A stretch of DNA of 63,941 bases from an uncultured Oscillospiraceae bacterium (GTDB lineage Bacteria; Bacillota; Clostridia; Oscillospirales; Oscillospiraceae). The position numbers were made by a program, and so were the translations under genes. The notes beneath the pieces were generated by a model. That model searched no databases and was not told where the DNA came from. It saw only the letters and a program-made list of their open reading frames with translations. The stretch spans positions 995 to 64,935 of the forward strand of contig CAJOEH010000007.1 of the NCBI GenBank assembly GCA_905233385.1, given 5' to 3'. Shown in pieces: positions 42,431 to 52,956 of this stretch (within the stretch, counting starts at the first letter, position 1; each line of letters begins with the position of its first letter).

Positions 42431-44590
42431 CTACTCTGCTGACAAATAGGCTTTTGCGGATGCGCCATAGTTATATAATGCGCGAACCAACGCCTTCAGG
42501 TTTGCGTTTTCACAGTTCTGCATAGAGCAAACATATGTATTTACAGAATAACTCACCGTTCTGCCGATGCTCTTGCCACCGCGATAGAAGGTTGCATTCA
42601 CCACGTCATCGAACTCATTTGCTTCAATGCCGCTGAATTCAAAATGGTACTTCCCGGTTCCGTCGGTGGTGAAGTCTTCCGTAGTAAACATTTCTTCCCT
42701 TCCGTTAACGCTGACCGCCACGCTCAATCCTTCAAGGTTGTCCGTAAAGAAGGAGAAACGCATATCCACGTTGTTGCCAAGGAGCAGGCCAGCACCAAGC
42801 CAGTCCGTTGCAGCGTCTGCAGTTCCTTCAAATGAAACCGTTTTGCCGGTTAGTGTGCTGAACGCGGAAGGCGTCAGATTCAGGCCGGATGTTACGAGGT
42901 TGTCAGTATTGTAACCGCTATAAATCTGCGCGGTTGCGCCGTAAATCAACATATCAGCAAGAAGAGTTTTCAGCTTTGCATCGTCTTGGTGAGCCGTCAT
43001 CAAATTGGTACAATACTGACGAACGCTGTATTCCGGCTTGCAGTATTCGTAAAGATTTCCGTTACAAGTTGCGTAAAGTGTTGTCTTGATATTGTCACCC
43101 ATTTGATTCGGTTTTAGATTCATATATTCGAAAATCGCCCTGCCTTGGCTATCTTCTCGAGTTGGCAGAAGAGTATAGCTCTGTTCACCAACCTCAATCA
43201 CCAAATACGGATCAGTCATACCCTCCGGCACGAAGGCGACAAAGTTCATTGCAATATTATGATACAGTATTGCAGAAACAGAGTCGATTTTTAAATCAGA
43301 GGTATCTACTTGCTTATAGAATTCAACTGGTCCAATCTCGGCAGTTGTTGTATCAACGGAAGTAGATTTAATACTTTGAGGGACTTTTTCGAAATCGGCA
43401 GCAGGACACCAGACTGGAGCGTGTAAATAATACTGCAAAGATGTTCCAATACGATCAATTGACCAAAATGATTCTATATCTCCTCTTCCAAATTCGTCAC
43501 CAGAGTCTGGATAATGCACTCCGTCAAAAACAAACACGTGTGCTACTGGCATATAGACTGGCATAGGCATCCACACAGTTTCATTTTCTGCGTAACAACA
43601 AAGGGTATGATTACCATTTGAAAACATAAATCGTTCATTGTCGGTTTCGACTGTCCAAAGAAACGTCGAATCAATCTGAGTTGAAATGTCATCAATCGAG
43701 AATTGGGAAAAAGTGTCCTCGACATTAACTGCTTTTCTTGTCTCTGGAAGATAAATGATGACTTTGTTGTCTTCCTTCAAGGAAGAGGTTTGTGTGAATG
43801 TTGGACTTTCTTTTGTCCCGCAATATTTGCAGAAACCGCCTACATAGGTGTGCCCGGTCACATCGATCGTAACATCTGCGAGAGATATCTCAGTTGATAG
43901 AGTGCTGTCAGAAAAGTATTTTTGGCAATCTTGGCAGTAGTAATATGAGCAATTTCCCACACTTGTGCAGGAAGCTGGAACTGCAGCAGAGAGTGTGGCA
44001 TTAATATGCGTACACTTATAGAATTCAACCGGTTTGATCTCTGCAATTGTCTCAACATAGTCGTCGATTACGTCACATCCAATCGTCGTATGCAAATAAA
44101 ACTGCGATGAAGTACCTAATCGATCTACAAGCCAAAGAGAAGTGCTTGTTGGATGATAGTCATTTGGGGTAATAATACTCGTACTAATAAAGATGTGTGA
44201 TATAGCATCTAATGTTGGATTAATGCCAAACGGATCATTATATACGGTTTCTTCTTCTGCATAACAGCTCAATGCCTTATTATCTTTTGTAAAAACATAA
44301 TAATCCCCGATTATTTCTACCGTCCATAGAAACGCTGGATCGACAGAAGATGCATTGTCCACGATGGAAAACGGAGAAATAGTCATTTCAGAATTCACCG
44401 CTTCTTCGCTATTCGGGAGGAAGATGATAACAGTATCACCGTCAGATAATGTATCTGTCAGCGAATATGCAGAAGAGCAGTTAGTGCGAGAGAAGAGATT
44501 TTCAGCCGGCGCAGCAAAGATAGGTGCTTGAATGCAGAGCGAAAAAACAAGCATTAGCGTAAGGAATAGAACAATGACTCGTCTATACAT
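42431..44590 (-). CDS. secreted protein with duplicated module, unknown function
   Basis: A 719-aa exported protein; the ATG at 44590 (GGGAG at 8 bp) begins a clear signal peptide (about 1-27). Two related modules (about residues 35-200 and 265-435) share 'VIIFLP.S.EAVN', 'D..FLWTVE', 'L.CYAE.ETV', 'D.IGTS.Q.YLH' and 'VEFYK'. A segment between them has two C-x-x-C-type pairs (Y-Y-C-Q-D-C, F-C-K-Y-C-G), like the short zinc-ribbon-like repeats of clostridial surface proteins. The C-terminal 270 residues are beta-rich. There is no SLH or sortase anchor. Base composition is clearly less GC-rich than all neighbours, a sign of recent transfer. Confidence 0.8.
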   Translation of the reverse strand: MYRRVIVLFLTLMLVFSLCIQAPIFAAPAENLFSRTNCSSAYSLTDTLSDGDTVIIFLPNSEEAVNSEMTISPFSIVDNASSVDPAFLWTVEIIGDYYVFTKDNKALSCYAEEETVYNDPFGINPTLDAISHIFISTSIITPNDYHPTSTSLWLVDRLGTSSQFYLHTTIGCDVIDDYVETIAEIKPVEFYKCTHINATLSAAVPASCTSVGNCSYYYCQDCQKYFSDSTLSTEISLADVTIDVTGHTYVGGFCKYCGTKESPTFTQTSSLKEDNKVIIYLPETRKAVNVEDTFSQFSIDDISTQIDSTFLWTVETDNERFMFSNGNHTLCCYAENETVWMPMPVYMPVAHVFVFDGVHYPDSGDEFGRGDIESFWSIDRIGTSLQYYLHAPVWCPAADFEKVPQSIKSTSVDTTTAEIGPVEFYKQVDTSDLKIDSVSAILYHNIAMNFVAFVPEGMTDPYLVIEVGEQSYTLLPTREDSQGRAIFEYMNLKPNQMGDNIKTTLYATCNGNLYEYCKPEYSVRQYCTNLMTAHQDDAKLKTLLADMLIYGATAQIYSGYNTDNLVTSGLNLTPSAFSTLTGKTVSFEGTADAATDWLGAGLLLGNNVDMRFSFFTDNLEGLSVAVSVNGREEMFTTEDFTTDGTGKYHFEFSGIEANEFDDVVNATFYRGGKSIGRTVSYSVNTYVCSMQNCENANLKALVRALYNYGASAKAYLSAE

Positions 44591-44628
44591 ACAACAGTCT
44601 CCCAAAAAGTTACTTTTGAAACAAAAAA

Positions 44629-44650
44629 GTGCGCAGCCAAAGCTGCGCAC
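44629..44650. repeat. hairpin upstream of the secreted protein gene
   Basis: GTGCGCAGC pairs with GCTGCGCAC, 40 bp upstream of the start codon. With its flanking A-run it looks like a terminator on the minus strand and could attenuate the gene. Confidence 0.6.
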
Positions 44651-44674
44651 CGAAAAACGCACAACTCCCATTGC

Positions 44675-44779
44675 TGCGGCACAAGTTCGACATTTCACGT
44701 AGAGATGCCAAATCAGAGCGTGCATTTTTACCTAGGTAAAAATGCACCTCTACGCGAAAAAATACGAACTTGTGTCGCA
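44675..44779. repeat. 105-bp imperfect long palindrome
   Basis: Outer arms TGCGGCACAAGTTCG/CGAACTTGTGTCGCA, middle arms CGTAGAG/CTCTACG, and a perfect 28-bp palindrome at 44720-44747 centred on CCTAGG. The arrangement resembles a MITE or a cruciform-forming element. Confidence 0.8.
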
Positions 44780-44880
44780 AGAATAGTTTAGCACATTATG
44801 TCTTGTTTTGCAAGTAAAACCAGTCGAATATCAATATTGCCGTTCTTGAAGATATTGCGTATAAGTGCCTCTATCGATAC

Positions 44881-44922
44881 GGACAGATTGCCACGCCCGA
44901 CGAAGTCGGGCTCGCAATGACA
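44881..44922 (-). repeat. dispersed palindromic repeat, copy 2
   Basis: The same ends as 25915-25956 in opposite orientation; the stem is GCCCGAC/GTCGGGC instead of GACCGAC/GTCGGTC, i.e. paired changes that keep the stem. Confidence 0.85.
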
Positions 44923-44969
44923 CAACGGAAGATTTCGCATATTACGGCTATTATTCCTACGACGGTAGG

Positions 44970-45002
44970 CACAGATTGCCCGAGCAAGTCGGGCAATGAC
45001 AG
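44970..45002 (-). repeat. dispersed palindromic repeat, copy 3 (short form)
   Basis: TGTCATTGCCCGACT...CGGGCAATCTGTG: same termini, shortened inner stem. Between 44591 and 45030 only these repeats and the long palindrome are present; no gene is seen. Confidence 0.75.
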
Positions 45003-45030
45003 AAGAGGAAACGGCGTGTTTTCCCCATTC

Positions 45031-45059
45031 TTGTCTTTTGTCGGATTCTGTGCTATACT
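45031..45059 (+). promoter_or_regulatory. promoter of dus-sigma-anti-sigma genes
   Basis: Plus strand: -35 TTGTCT (45031-45036), 17 bp, -10 TATACT (45054-45059). Confidence 0.7.
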
Positions 45060-45078
45060 TATTATGAGGTGATATGCG

Positions 45079-46044
45079 ATGCGGTTTCTCGGGCGCGAGC
45101 TGAGCGGATGCGTGTTCCTCGCGCCGATGGCCGGCGTGACGGACTACGCCTACCGCACGATATGCGCGCGGCACGGCGCGGCGGTCACGGTGACGGAGAT
45201 GGTCTCCTCGCGCGCGCTGGTCTATCAGGACAAAAAGAGCAAGTCGCTCCTGCGGAAGAACGATGGCTCTCTCTGCGGCGCGCAGATCTTCGGCAACGAT
45301 CCTGCAATCATGGCGGAGGCGGCGAAGCTCGCGTTAACGCACAGCGGCTGTGATTTCATCGATATCAATATGGGCTGCCCGATGCCGAAGATCGCGAACA
45401 ACGGCGACGGCAGCGCGCTGATGAAAGACCCCGCGCTCGCGGGGCGGATCGTCCGCGCGGTCAAGGACGCGGTAAACGTGCCGGTAACGGTCAAGACCCG
45501 CCTCGGCTGGGACAAGGGCAGCATCAATATCGTCCCCTTTGCGCAGGAGCTGGAGGCGAACGGCGTCGACGCGATCGCCGTCCACGGCAGGACGAAAACG
45601 ATGCTCTATTCCGGCGTCGCCGACTGGGACGCGATCCGCAAGGTCACGGAGGCGGTCTCCGTGCCGGTCGTCGCGAACGGCGACATCTTCACACCGCGGG
45701 ATATTCTGCGCTGCAAAATGCACAGCGGCGCTTCCCTCTTTGCGGTCGGCAGGGCCGCGTTCGGCGATCCGTGGGTCTTCGAGCGGCTGAACGCCGCTTT
45801 AGAGGGGCGGGAGATCCCGCCGCTCCCCTGCCTTGCGGAGCGGATGGAGACCGCGCTCGCGCAGTTCTCCCTCGCCTGTGAGGACAAGGGCGAGCACATC
45901 GCCTGTCTGGAGGCACGGAAACACCTCGCGTGGTATCTGCGCGGGGTCGCGCACAGCGCGTACTATAAAGAACAAATCTCCCGGCTTTCCACGCCGGAGG
46001 AAGTGCACGCGGTCGTGAAAGCGATCGTACGGGATCTGAGGTGA
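45079..46044 (+). CDS. dus: tRNA-dihydrouridine synthase (DusB-type)
   Basis: A 321-aa flavoenzyme starting at 45079 (GAGGTGA upstream). Conserved features: 'LAPMAGVTDYAYR', the catalytic Cys in 'DINMGCPMPKI', 'VTVKTRLGWD' with the FMN-binding Lys, 'IAVHGRTK', and 'VVANGDIFT'. It reduces uridines in tRNA D-loops. It shares an overlapping stop/start with the ECF sigma gene, an unusual operon partner. Confidence 0.95.
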   Translation: MRFLGRELSGCVFLAPMAGVTDYAYRTICARHGAAVTVTEMVSSRALVYQDKKSKSLLRKNDGSLCGAQIFGNDPAIMAEAAKLALTHSGCDFIDINMGCPMPKIANNGDGSALMKDPALAGRIVRAVKDAVNVPVTVKTRLGWDKGSINIVPFAQELEANGVDAIAVHGRTKTMLYSGVADWDAIRKVTEAVSVPVVANGDIFTPRDILRCKMHSGASLFAVGRAAFGDPWVFERLNAALEGREIPPLPCLAERMETALAQFSLACEDKGEHIACLEARKHLAWYLRGVAHSAYYKEQISRLSTPEEVHAVVKAIVRDLR

Positions 46045-46667
46045 TCGACATAGACGAGAAAAACGTAATACTGCGCGCCGTGAACGGCGACGCGGACGCC
46101 TTTGAGCAGTTGGTCCGCACGTATCAGACGCCGATCTACAATCTCTGTCTGCGGATGAGCGGCAACCCGGACGACGCCGCCGATCTGTCGCAGGAAGCCT
46201 TTATCAAGGCGTGGCGCAATCTCGGCAGCTTCCAGTTTGAGTCCGCCTTTTCCACCTGGCTCTACCGGCTCGCCTCGAACACCTGCCTCGATTTCCTGCG
46301 CAGCGTCAAGCGGCGGCCGCAGGTCTCGCTGACGGTGGAGGACGGCGACGGCGAGACGCAGACGCTGGATCTTCCCGATACCGCGCCGACCCCGGAGGAG
46401 GCCGCCATTTCAAAAGAAGAAAACGAGCTGCTCGCGCGGGCGATGCAGTCGCTCGACGAACAGCAGCGGCAGATCCTGACCCTGCGCGTGGTCAACGATC
46501 TGAGCTATGCGGAGATCGCGGAGATTCTGAATATCAAAGAGGGCACGGTCAAGTCAAGGCTTGCCCGCACCCGCGACGCTTTGCGAAAAAAACTTCTGCA
46601 ATGCGGGAACGAATCGCCGCTTTCCGCGTCTAAAAAACTGAAAGGAGGGTGCGGAATTGAACTGTGA
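46041..46667 (+). CDS. ECF-type RNA polymerase sigma factor
   Basis: A 208-aa sigma factor from a GTG at 46041 overlapping the dus stop. Region 2 ('DLSQEAFIKAWRNLGSF', 'FSTWLYRLASNTCLDFLR') and region 4 ('LSYAEIAEILNIKEGTVKSRLARTRDALRKKL') are clear; region 3 is absent, as in ECF (SigW/RpoE-like) factors. It is followed by its anti-sigma factor with an 11-bp overlap. The regulon is unknown. Confidence 0.95.
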   Translation: MIDIDEKNVILRAVNGDADAFEQLVRTYQTPIYNLCLRMSGNPDDAADLSQEAFIKAWRNLGSFQFESAFSTWLYRLASNTCLDFLRSVKRRPQVSLTVEDGDGETQTLDLPDTAPTPEEAAISKEENELLARAMQSLDEQQRQILTLRVVNDLSYAEIAEILNIKEGTVKSRLARTRDALRKKLLQCGNESPLSASKKLKGGCGIEL

Positions 46668-47664
46668 TGAATACTTACCGCTGATCAGCGGACATCTCGA
46701 CGGCGAAAACAGCGAATTTGAAGAACGCCGCCTGCAGGAACACCTGCAAACCTGCGAAAACTGCCGCACGCTCCTTGCCTTCATGGAACAGAACGACGCC
46801 CTGCTCAAAGACAGCACGGCGGAACCGCCCGCCGACCTGACGGATCGCATCATGCGGCAGGTGCGCAAGGAAAAGCAGCCGAAGAAATCTGCGAAAAAGC
46901 GCTGGATCCCCACCGCAGTGACCGCTCTTGCCGCGGCCGCTTTGCTCGCCCTCGTTTTTTGGGGGAATCTTCCGATCTTAAAGCCTTCCACGGACGCCAT
47001 GAAAGCGGAAACCTCCGCGGCGTATGAGCCGGAGGCTGTCGCGGACGCTGTCGAAAACACCGCATACGAATATTCCGTCAGCGGTTACGAAGCGCCGGAA
47101 TCGCCGGTCGCGACGGTTGCGGCTGCGCCGACGGAAGCGCCTGCCTTGCAGGACGAGCCGCTTGAAAACGCGCCGGACGGTATTGACGAAAGCAAGGTAC
47201 TGACCGGGCTTATTCCCGATTTCCCCGTTTACTCGGTTGGTACGGCCACCGTTTCGGATGGGACGGAAGCCGGTACTTCTCTCTATGCGCCGACCGAAAC
47301 GGGCCCCAGGCGGTACGGACTGCACTACACGCAGTCCGCCCCGATGCTGATCGTCTGGGGCGCGGACAGCTTGACCGTGCTGGAAGAACTCGAACCGGAA
47401 GACCTGAACGAGTTCGCTCCGCTGACCGCGAAGCTCGCCCCGTCGCTCTACGAGCGTTATCAGGCGGTGCTGCCGCTGCTGCGCGACTTCGATCAGATCT
47501 CCCCTGCCGAAGGCTACGGGATCACGGTCTACACCGTCCCGTACGAAACGATGATGGAGGCCTTCAAAGAATGCGCCGGCGTGTATGAAAACGCGATCTA
47601 TTACCCGGCGGAGTTCACTGCGCCGGACGAATGCGTGATCGTCCTTGTGAATTTTTTGGAATAA
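46657..47664 (+). CDS. membrane anti-sigma factor with zinc-finger N-terminus
   Basis: A 335-aa protein from a TTG at 46657 behind AAAGGAGGG. The N-terminal anti-sigma zinc finger has H-L-Q-T-C-E-N-C (H-x3-C-x2-C). One transmembrane helix (about 87-106) separates it from an extracellular region: a Glu/Ala/Pro-rich linker and a C-terminal domain of about 180 residues of unknown fold. Such proteins hold the ECF sigma at the membrane until an external signal triggers proteolysis or release. Confidence 0.88.
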   Translation: MNCDEYLPLISGHLDGENSEFEERRLQEHLQTCENCRTLLAFMEQNDALLKDSTAEPPADLTDRIMRQVRKEKQPKKSAKKRWIPTAVTALAAAALLALVFWGNLPILKPSTDAMKAETSAAYEPEAVADAVENTAYEYSVSGYEAPESPVATVAAAPTEAPALQDEPLENAPDGIDESKVLTGLIPDFPVYSVGTATVSDGTEAGTSLYAPTETGPRRYGLHYTQSAPMLIVWGADSLTVLEELEPEDLNEFAPLTAKLAPSLYERYQAVLPLLRDFDQISPAEGYGITVYTVPYETMMEAFKECAGVYENAIYYPAEFTAPDECVIVLVNFLE

Positions 47665-47675
47665 TGCATATGATT

Positions 47676-47705
47676 AAGAACAGGATGCGAACGCATCCTG
47701 TTCTT
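47676..47705 (+). terminator. terminator of the sigma/anti-sigma operon
   Basis: AAGAACAGGATGCG pairs with CGCATCCTGTTCTT. Confidence 0.85.
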
Positions 47706-47750
47706 TGTCCAGATAACCGCGATAACGCAGCGTCATCGGGAAGGAAGAAA

Positions 47751-47790
47751 GTGTGAAAGAAACCCAGGAGGGGTGTCTTTCACGTTCAAT
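47751..47790. repeat. GTGTGAA...TTCACGTTCAAT hairpin element, copy B
   Basis: GTGAAAGA/TCTTTCAC stem followed by GTTCAAT; borders match 39577-39617. Confidence 0.6.
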
Positions 47791-47850
47791 AAAACCGGGT
47801 TTTCAATTTAGATCGTTTGAAAACCCGCTCTTTTCGTGTAGACACGAAAA

Positions 47851-47880
47851 GAGCAGGATGCGGGTGCATCCTGCTCTTTG
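47851..47880 (-). terminator. terminator of tuf
   Basis: AAGAGCAGGATGC pairs with GCATCCTGCTCTT, with T-run on the minus strand. A second stem CTCTTTTCGTG/CACGAAAAGAG (47830-47855) shares its 5' bases and could compete. Confidence 0.88.
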
Positions 47881-47893
47881 TTAATGTTTTAAA

Positions 47894-49099
47894 TTAGTCC
47901 TCGTTGATCTCGATGACAACGCCGGAACCGACGGTACGGCCGCCCTCGCGGATAGCGAAGCGGAGGCCCTTCTCGATCGCGATCGGGGTGATCAGCTCAA
48001 CGTCCATATCGATGTTGTCGCCGGGCATGCACATCTCAACGCCTTCGGGAAGGCTGATGATGCCGGTAACGTCAGTGGTACGGAAATAGAACTGCGGACG
48101 ATAGTTGTTGAAGAACGGGGTGTGACGGCCGCCTTCTTCCTTGGACAGGACGTAGACCTGGCCCTTGAACTTGGTGTGCGGATGGATGGAGCCGGGCTTC
48201 GCCAGGACCTGGCCACGCTCGATGCTCTTCTTGTCGATGCCGCGGAGCAGCGCGCCGATGTTGTCGCCTGCTTCAGCGTAGTCGAGCAGCTTGTGGAACA
48301 TTTCGATGTCGGTGACGACGGTGGACTTCGCCTCGTCCATCAGACCAACGATCTCAACGGGCTCGTTCTTGCGGATCTGGCCACGTTCGACACGGCCGGT
48401 AGCGACGGTGCCGCGGCCGGAGATGGTGAAGACGTCCTCAACGGGCATCAGGAAGGGCAGATCAGCCTTGCGGTCGGGAGTCGGGATCCAGGTGTCGACA
48501 GCGTCCATGAGTTCCTTAATGCAGGCATACTCGGGAGCGTCCGGATCGGTGGACTCGGAGATCAGAGCGTTCAGAGCGCTGCCGCGGATGATGGGGGTGT
48601 CGTCTCCGGGGAAGCCGTAGAAGCTCAGGGTCTCGCGAACTTCCATCTCGACGAGCTCAAGCAGCTCTTCGTCGTCGACCTGGTCGACCTTGTTCAGGAA
48701 AACAAGGACGGAAGGAACGTTAACCTGACGGGCCAGCAGCAGGTGCTCCTTGGTCTGAGCCATGGGGCCGTCGGTCGCAGCGATAACAAGGATCGCGCCG
48801 TCCATCTGCGCAGCGCCGGTGATCATATTCTTGATATAGTCGGCGTGACCCGGGCAGTCGACGTGGGCATAGTGGCGGGCAGCAGTCTCATACTCGACGT
48901 GAGCAGTGTTGATTGTGATGCCGCGTGCCTTCTCTTCGGGGGCCTTGTCGATGTTAGCGTAGTCGGTGAATGCAGCGCTGCCCTTCATCGCGAGGTACTT
49001 GGTGATCGCCGCAGTCAGGGTGGTCTTGCCATGGTCGATGTGACCAATGGTGCCGATGTTTACATGGGGCTTTGTTCTTTCAAATTTCTGCTTTGCCAT
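47894..49099 (-). CDS. tuf: elongation factor Tu
   Basis: A 401-aa GTPase with [17 protein letters not shown] and full domains II and III. It brings aminoacyl-tRNA to the ribosome. The 'GGRTVGSG' segment near the C-terminus contains the Thr that Doc kinases modify; a doc gene lies at 10535 in the same window. Confidence 0.99.
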   Translation of the reverse strand: MAKQKFERTKPHVNIGTIGHIDHGKTTLTAAITKYLAMKGSAAFTDYANIDKAPEEKARGITINTAHVEYETAARHYAHVDCPGHADYIKNMITGAAQMDGAILVIAATDGPMAQTKEHLLLARQVNVPSVLVFLNKVDQVDDEELLELVEMEVRETLSFYGFPGDDTPIIRGSALNALISESTDPDAPEYACIKELMDAVDTWIPTPDRKADLPFLMPVEDVFTISGRGTVATGRVERGQIRKNEPVEIVGLMDEAKSTVVTDIEMFHKLLDYAEAGDNIGALLRGIDKKSIERGQVLAKPGSIHPHTKFKGQVYVLSKEEGGRHTPFFNNYRPQFYFRTTDVTGIISLPEGVEMCMPGDNIDMDVELITPIAIEKGLRFAIREGGRTVGSGVVIEINED

Positions 49100-49162
49100 T
49101 GAAGTAAATCCTCCTGTTTGGTTTGTGAATGGTAAATTTTAATAATTTGTCTCAACAGTTCC

Positions 49163-49191
49163 ACTATACACTAAATGTTGTGCAATAGCAA
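49163..49191 (-). promoter_or_regulatory. internal tuf promoter
   Basis: Minus strand: -35 TTGCTA (49191-49186), 17 bp, -10 TATAGT (49168-49163), between fusA and tuf. Confidence 0.65.
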
Positions 49192-49278
49192 GAACTTTTT
49201 TATGCTTGCCCTCGAATTATTGCGCAAACGGCAATTTCGAAGGTCTGCACGGGACGGTTTTTCGGCTTTTGTGCCGAA

Positions 49279-51363
<2,085 letters not shown>

Positions 51364-51381
51364 TGTGTAACTCCTTCTCGG

Positions 51382-51852
51382 TTACCAACGGAAATGGGAG
51401 AAGGCCTTATTGGCTTCTGCCATTTTGTGCGTATCTTCGCGCTTCTTCACAGAGGCGCCGGTGTTGTTGCAAGCATCCATGATCTCGCCTGCAAGGCGTT
51501 CCTTCATGGTCTTTTCACTGCGCTTGCGGGAATAGGTCGTCAGCCAGCGAAGGCCGAGCGTCTGACGGCGCTCGGGGCGAACTTCCAGAGGAACCTGGTA
51601 GGTCGCGCCGCCGACACGACGGGACTTGATTTCCAGAGACGGCATGATGTTTTCCATCGCCTGCTGGAATGCGTCGAGACCGTTCTTGCCGGTCTTCTGT
51701 TCGACGATTTCAAATGCGCCATAAACGACTCTCTGGGCAACGCCCTTCTTGCCGTCCAGCATGACGCTGTTTACGAGCTTAGTTACCAGAGTGGATTTGT
51801 AGATCGGATCCGGAAGGACCTCTCTCTTGGGAACATTACCTCTTCTGGGCAC
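51382..51852 (-). CDS. rpsG: 30S ribosomal protein S7
   Basis: A 156-aa protein, the usual S7 length, when started at the GTG at 51852 ([10 protein letters not shown]); GGAGGG stands 7 bp upstream. A longer in-frame reading from 51870 would start inside the ribosome-binding site. It contains '[11 protein letters not shown]' and '[13 protein letters not shown]'. S7 nucleates assembly of the 30S head. Confidence 0.98.
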   Translation of the reverse strand: MPRRGNVPKREVLPDPIYKSTLVTKLVNSVMLDGKKGVAQRVVYGAFEIVEQKTGKNGLDAFQQAMENIMPSLEIKSRRVGGATYQVPLEVRPERRQTLGLRWLTTYSRKRSEKTMKERLAGEIMDACNNTGASVKKREDTHKMAEANKAFSHFRW

Positions 51853-51997
51853 TTTGCTTCCCTCCTTCATAAAATGATTTCATAGGTACTTCGATAGGCT
51901 TATCCTACCGTTTTGTGCCTGCCAAGAGTTTCCCATACAATCAAAAATTATATAAAAAACGCATGGCAAGGCGGTGCCTTGCGATAAGGCGTTGGAA

Positions 51998-52420
<423 letters not shown>

Positions 52421-52503
52421 GTTGTTCTCCTTTCTTTCAAATTACGCTGATGCAGCGTTTATATTATCCCGGAATATCCCAAAATATTCCGTCGGATACA
52501 AAA

Positions 52504-52743
52504 TTAGAGGATCGCCGCGACCGCCGCGTTGACGGGGATGCCGCAGGCGGCGCCGAGCTGGCGCATGGTCGGGACGGAGATCACTTCGATCTCCTGCGTT
52601 CTGCACTGCTCCGCGATCGGCTCGGTCAGCAGGGGATCAGCGTCCGCCGCGAGGAAAACCTTTCGGACTTTGCCGGCGGCCATCGCCTTGCGAAACTGCT
52701 TGATGCCGACCACTTTGTTCGCAGTCTTCAGTTCGTCAAGCAC
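52504..52743 (-). CDS. L7Ae/YbxF-family ribosomal-like protein
   Basis: A 79-aa protein from a GTG at 52743 with the L7Ae/L30e fold pattern ('KTANKVVGIKQFRKAMAAGKVRKVFLAADAD', then 'ISVPTMRQLGAACGIPVNAAVAAIL'). YbxF binds kink-turn RNA and precedes rpsL in Firmicutes, exactly as here. It is the first gene of this str operon. Confidence 0.93.
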   Translation of the reverse strand: MLDELKTANKVVGIKQFRKAMAAGKVRKVFLAADADPLLTEPIAEQCRTQEIEVISVPTMRQLGAACGIPVNAAVAAIL

Positions 52744-52781
52744 GGTGTTTCACCCCTCAATTCCTGCTCACGCGATTAAAG

Positions 52782-52810
52782 ATTATAGCAGAATCAACGA
52801 AAAGTGTCAA
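52782..52810 (-). promoter_or_regulatory. str operon promoter
   Basis: Minus strand: consensus -35 TTGACA (52810-52805), 17 bp, consensus -10 TATAAT (52787-52782). Confidence 0.93.
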
Positions 52811-52914
52811 TGTTTTTTGCCGATTTTGCCGAAAAATTTTTATAATTTTTCCTGAAATCGCCTTGATTTTCCGCGGATTCTTTAGCTTGTGAAAGTAAAT
52901 CGGCGATCGCAAAG

Positions 52915-52942
52915 AAAAACGGAGGCATTTGCCTCCGTTTTT
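52915..52942 (-). terminator. terminator of the ABC exporter gene
   Basis: AAAACGGAGGCA pairs with TGCCTCCGTTTT; T-run present on both strands. Confidence 0.92.
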
Positions 52943-52956
52943 CCATCGATTTTGAC

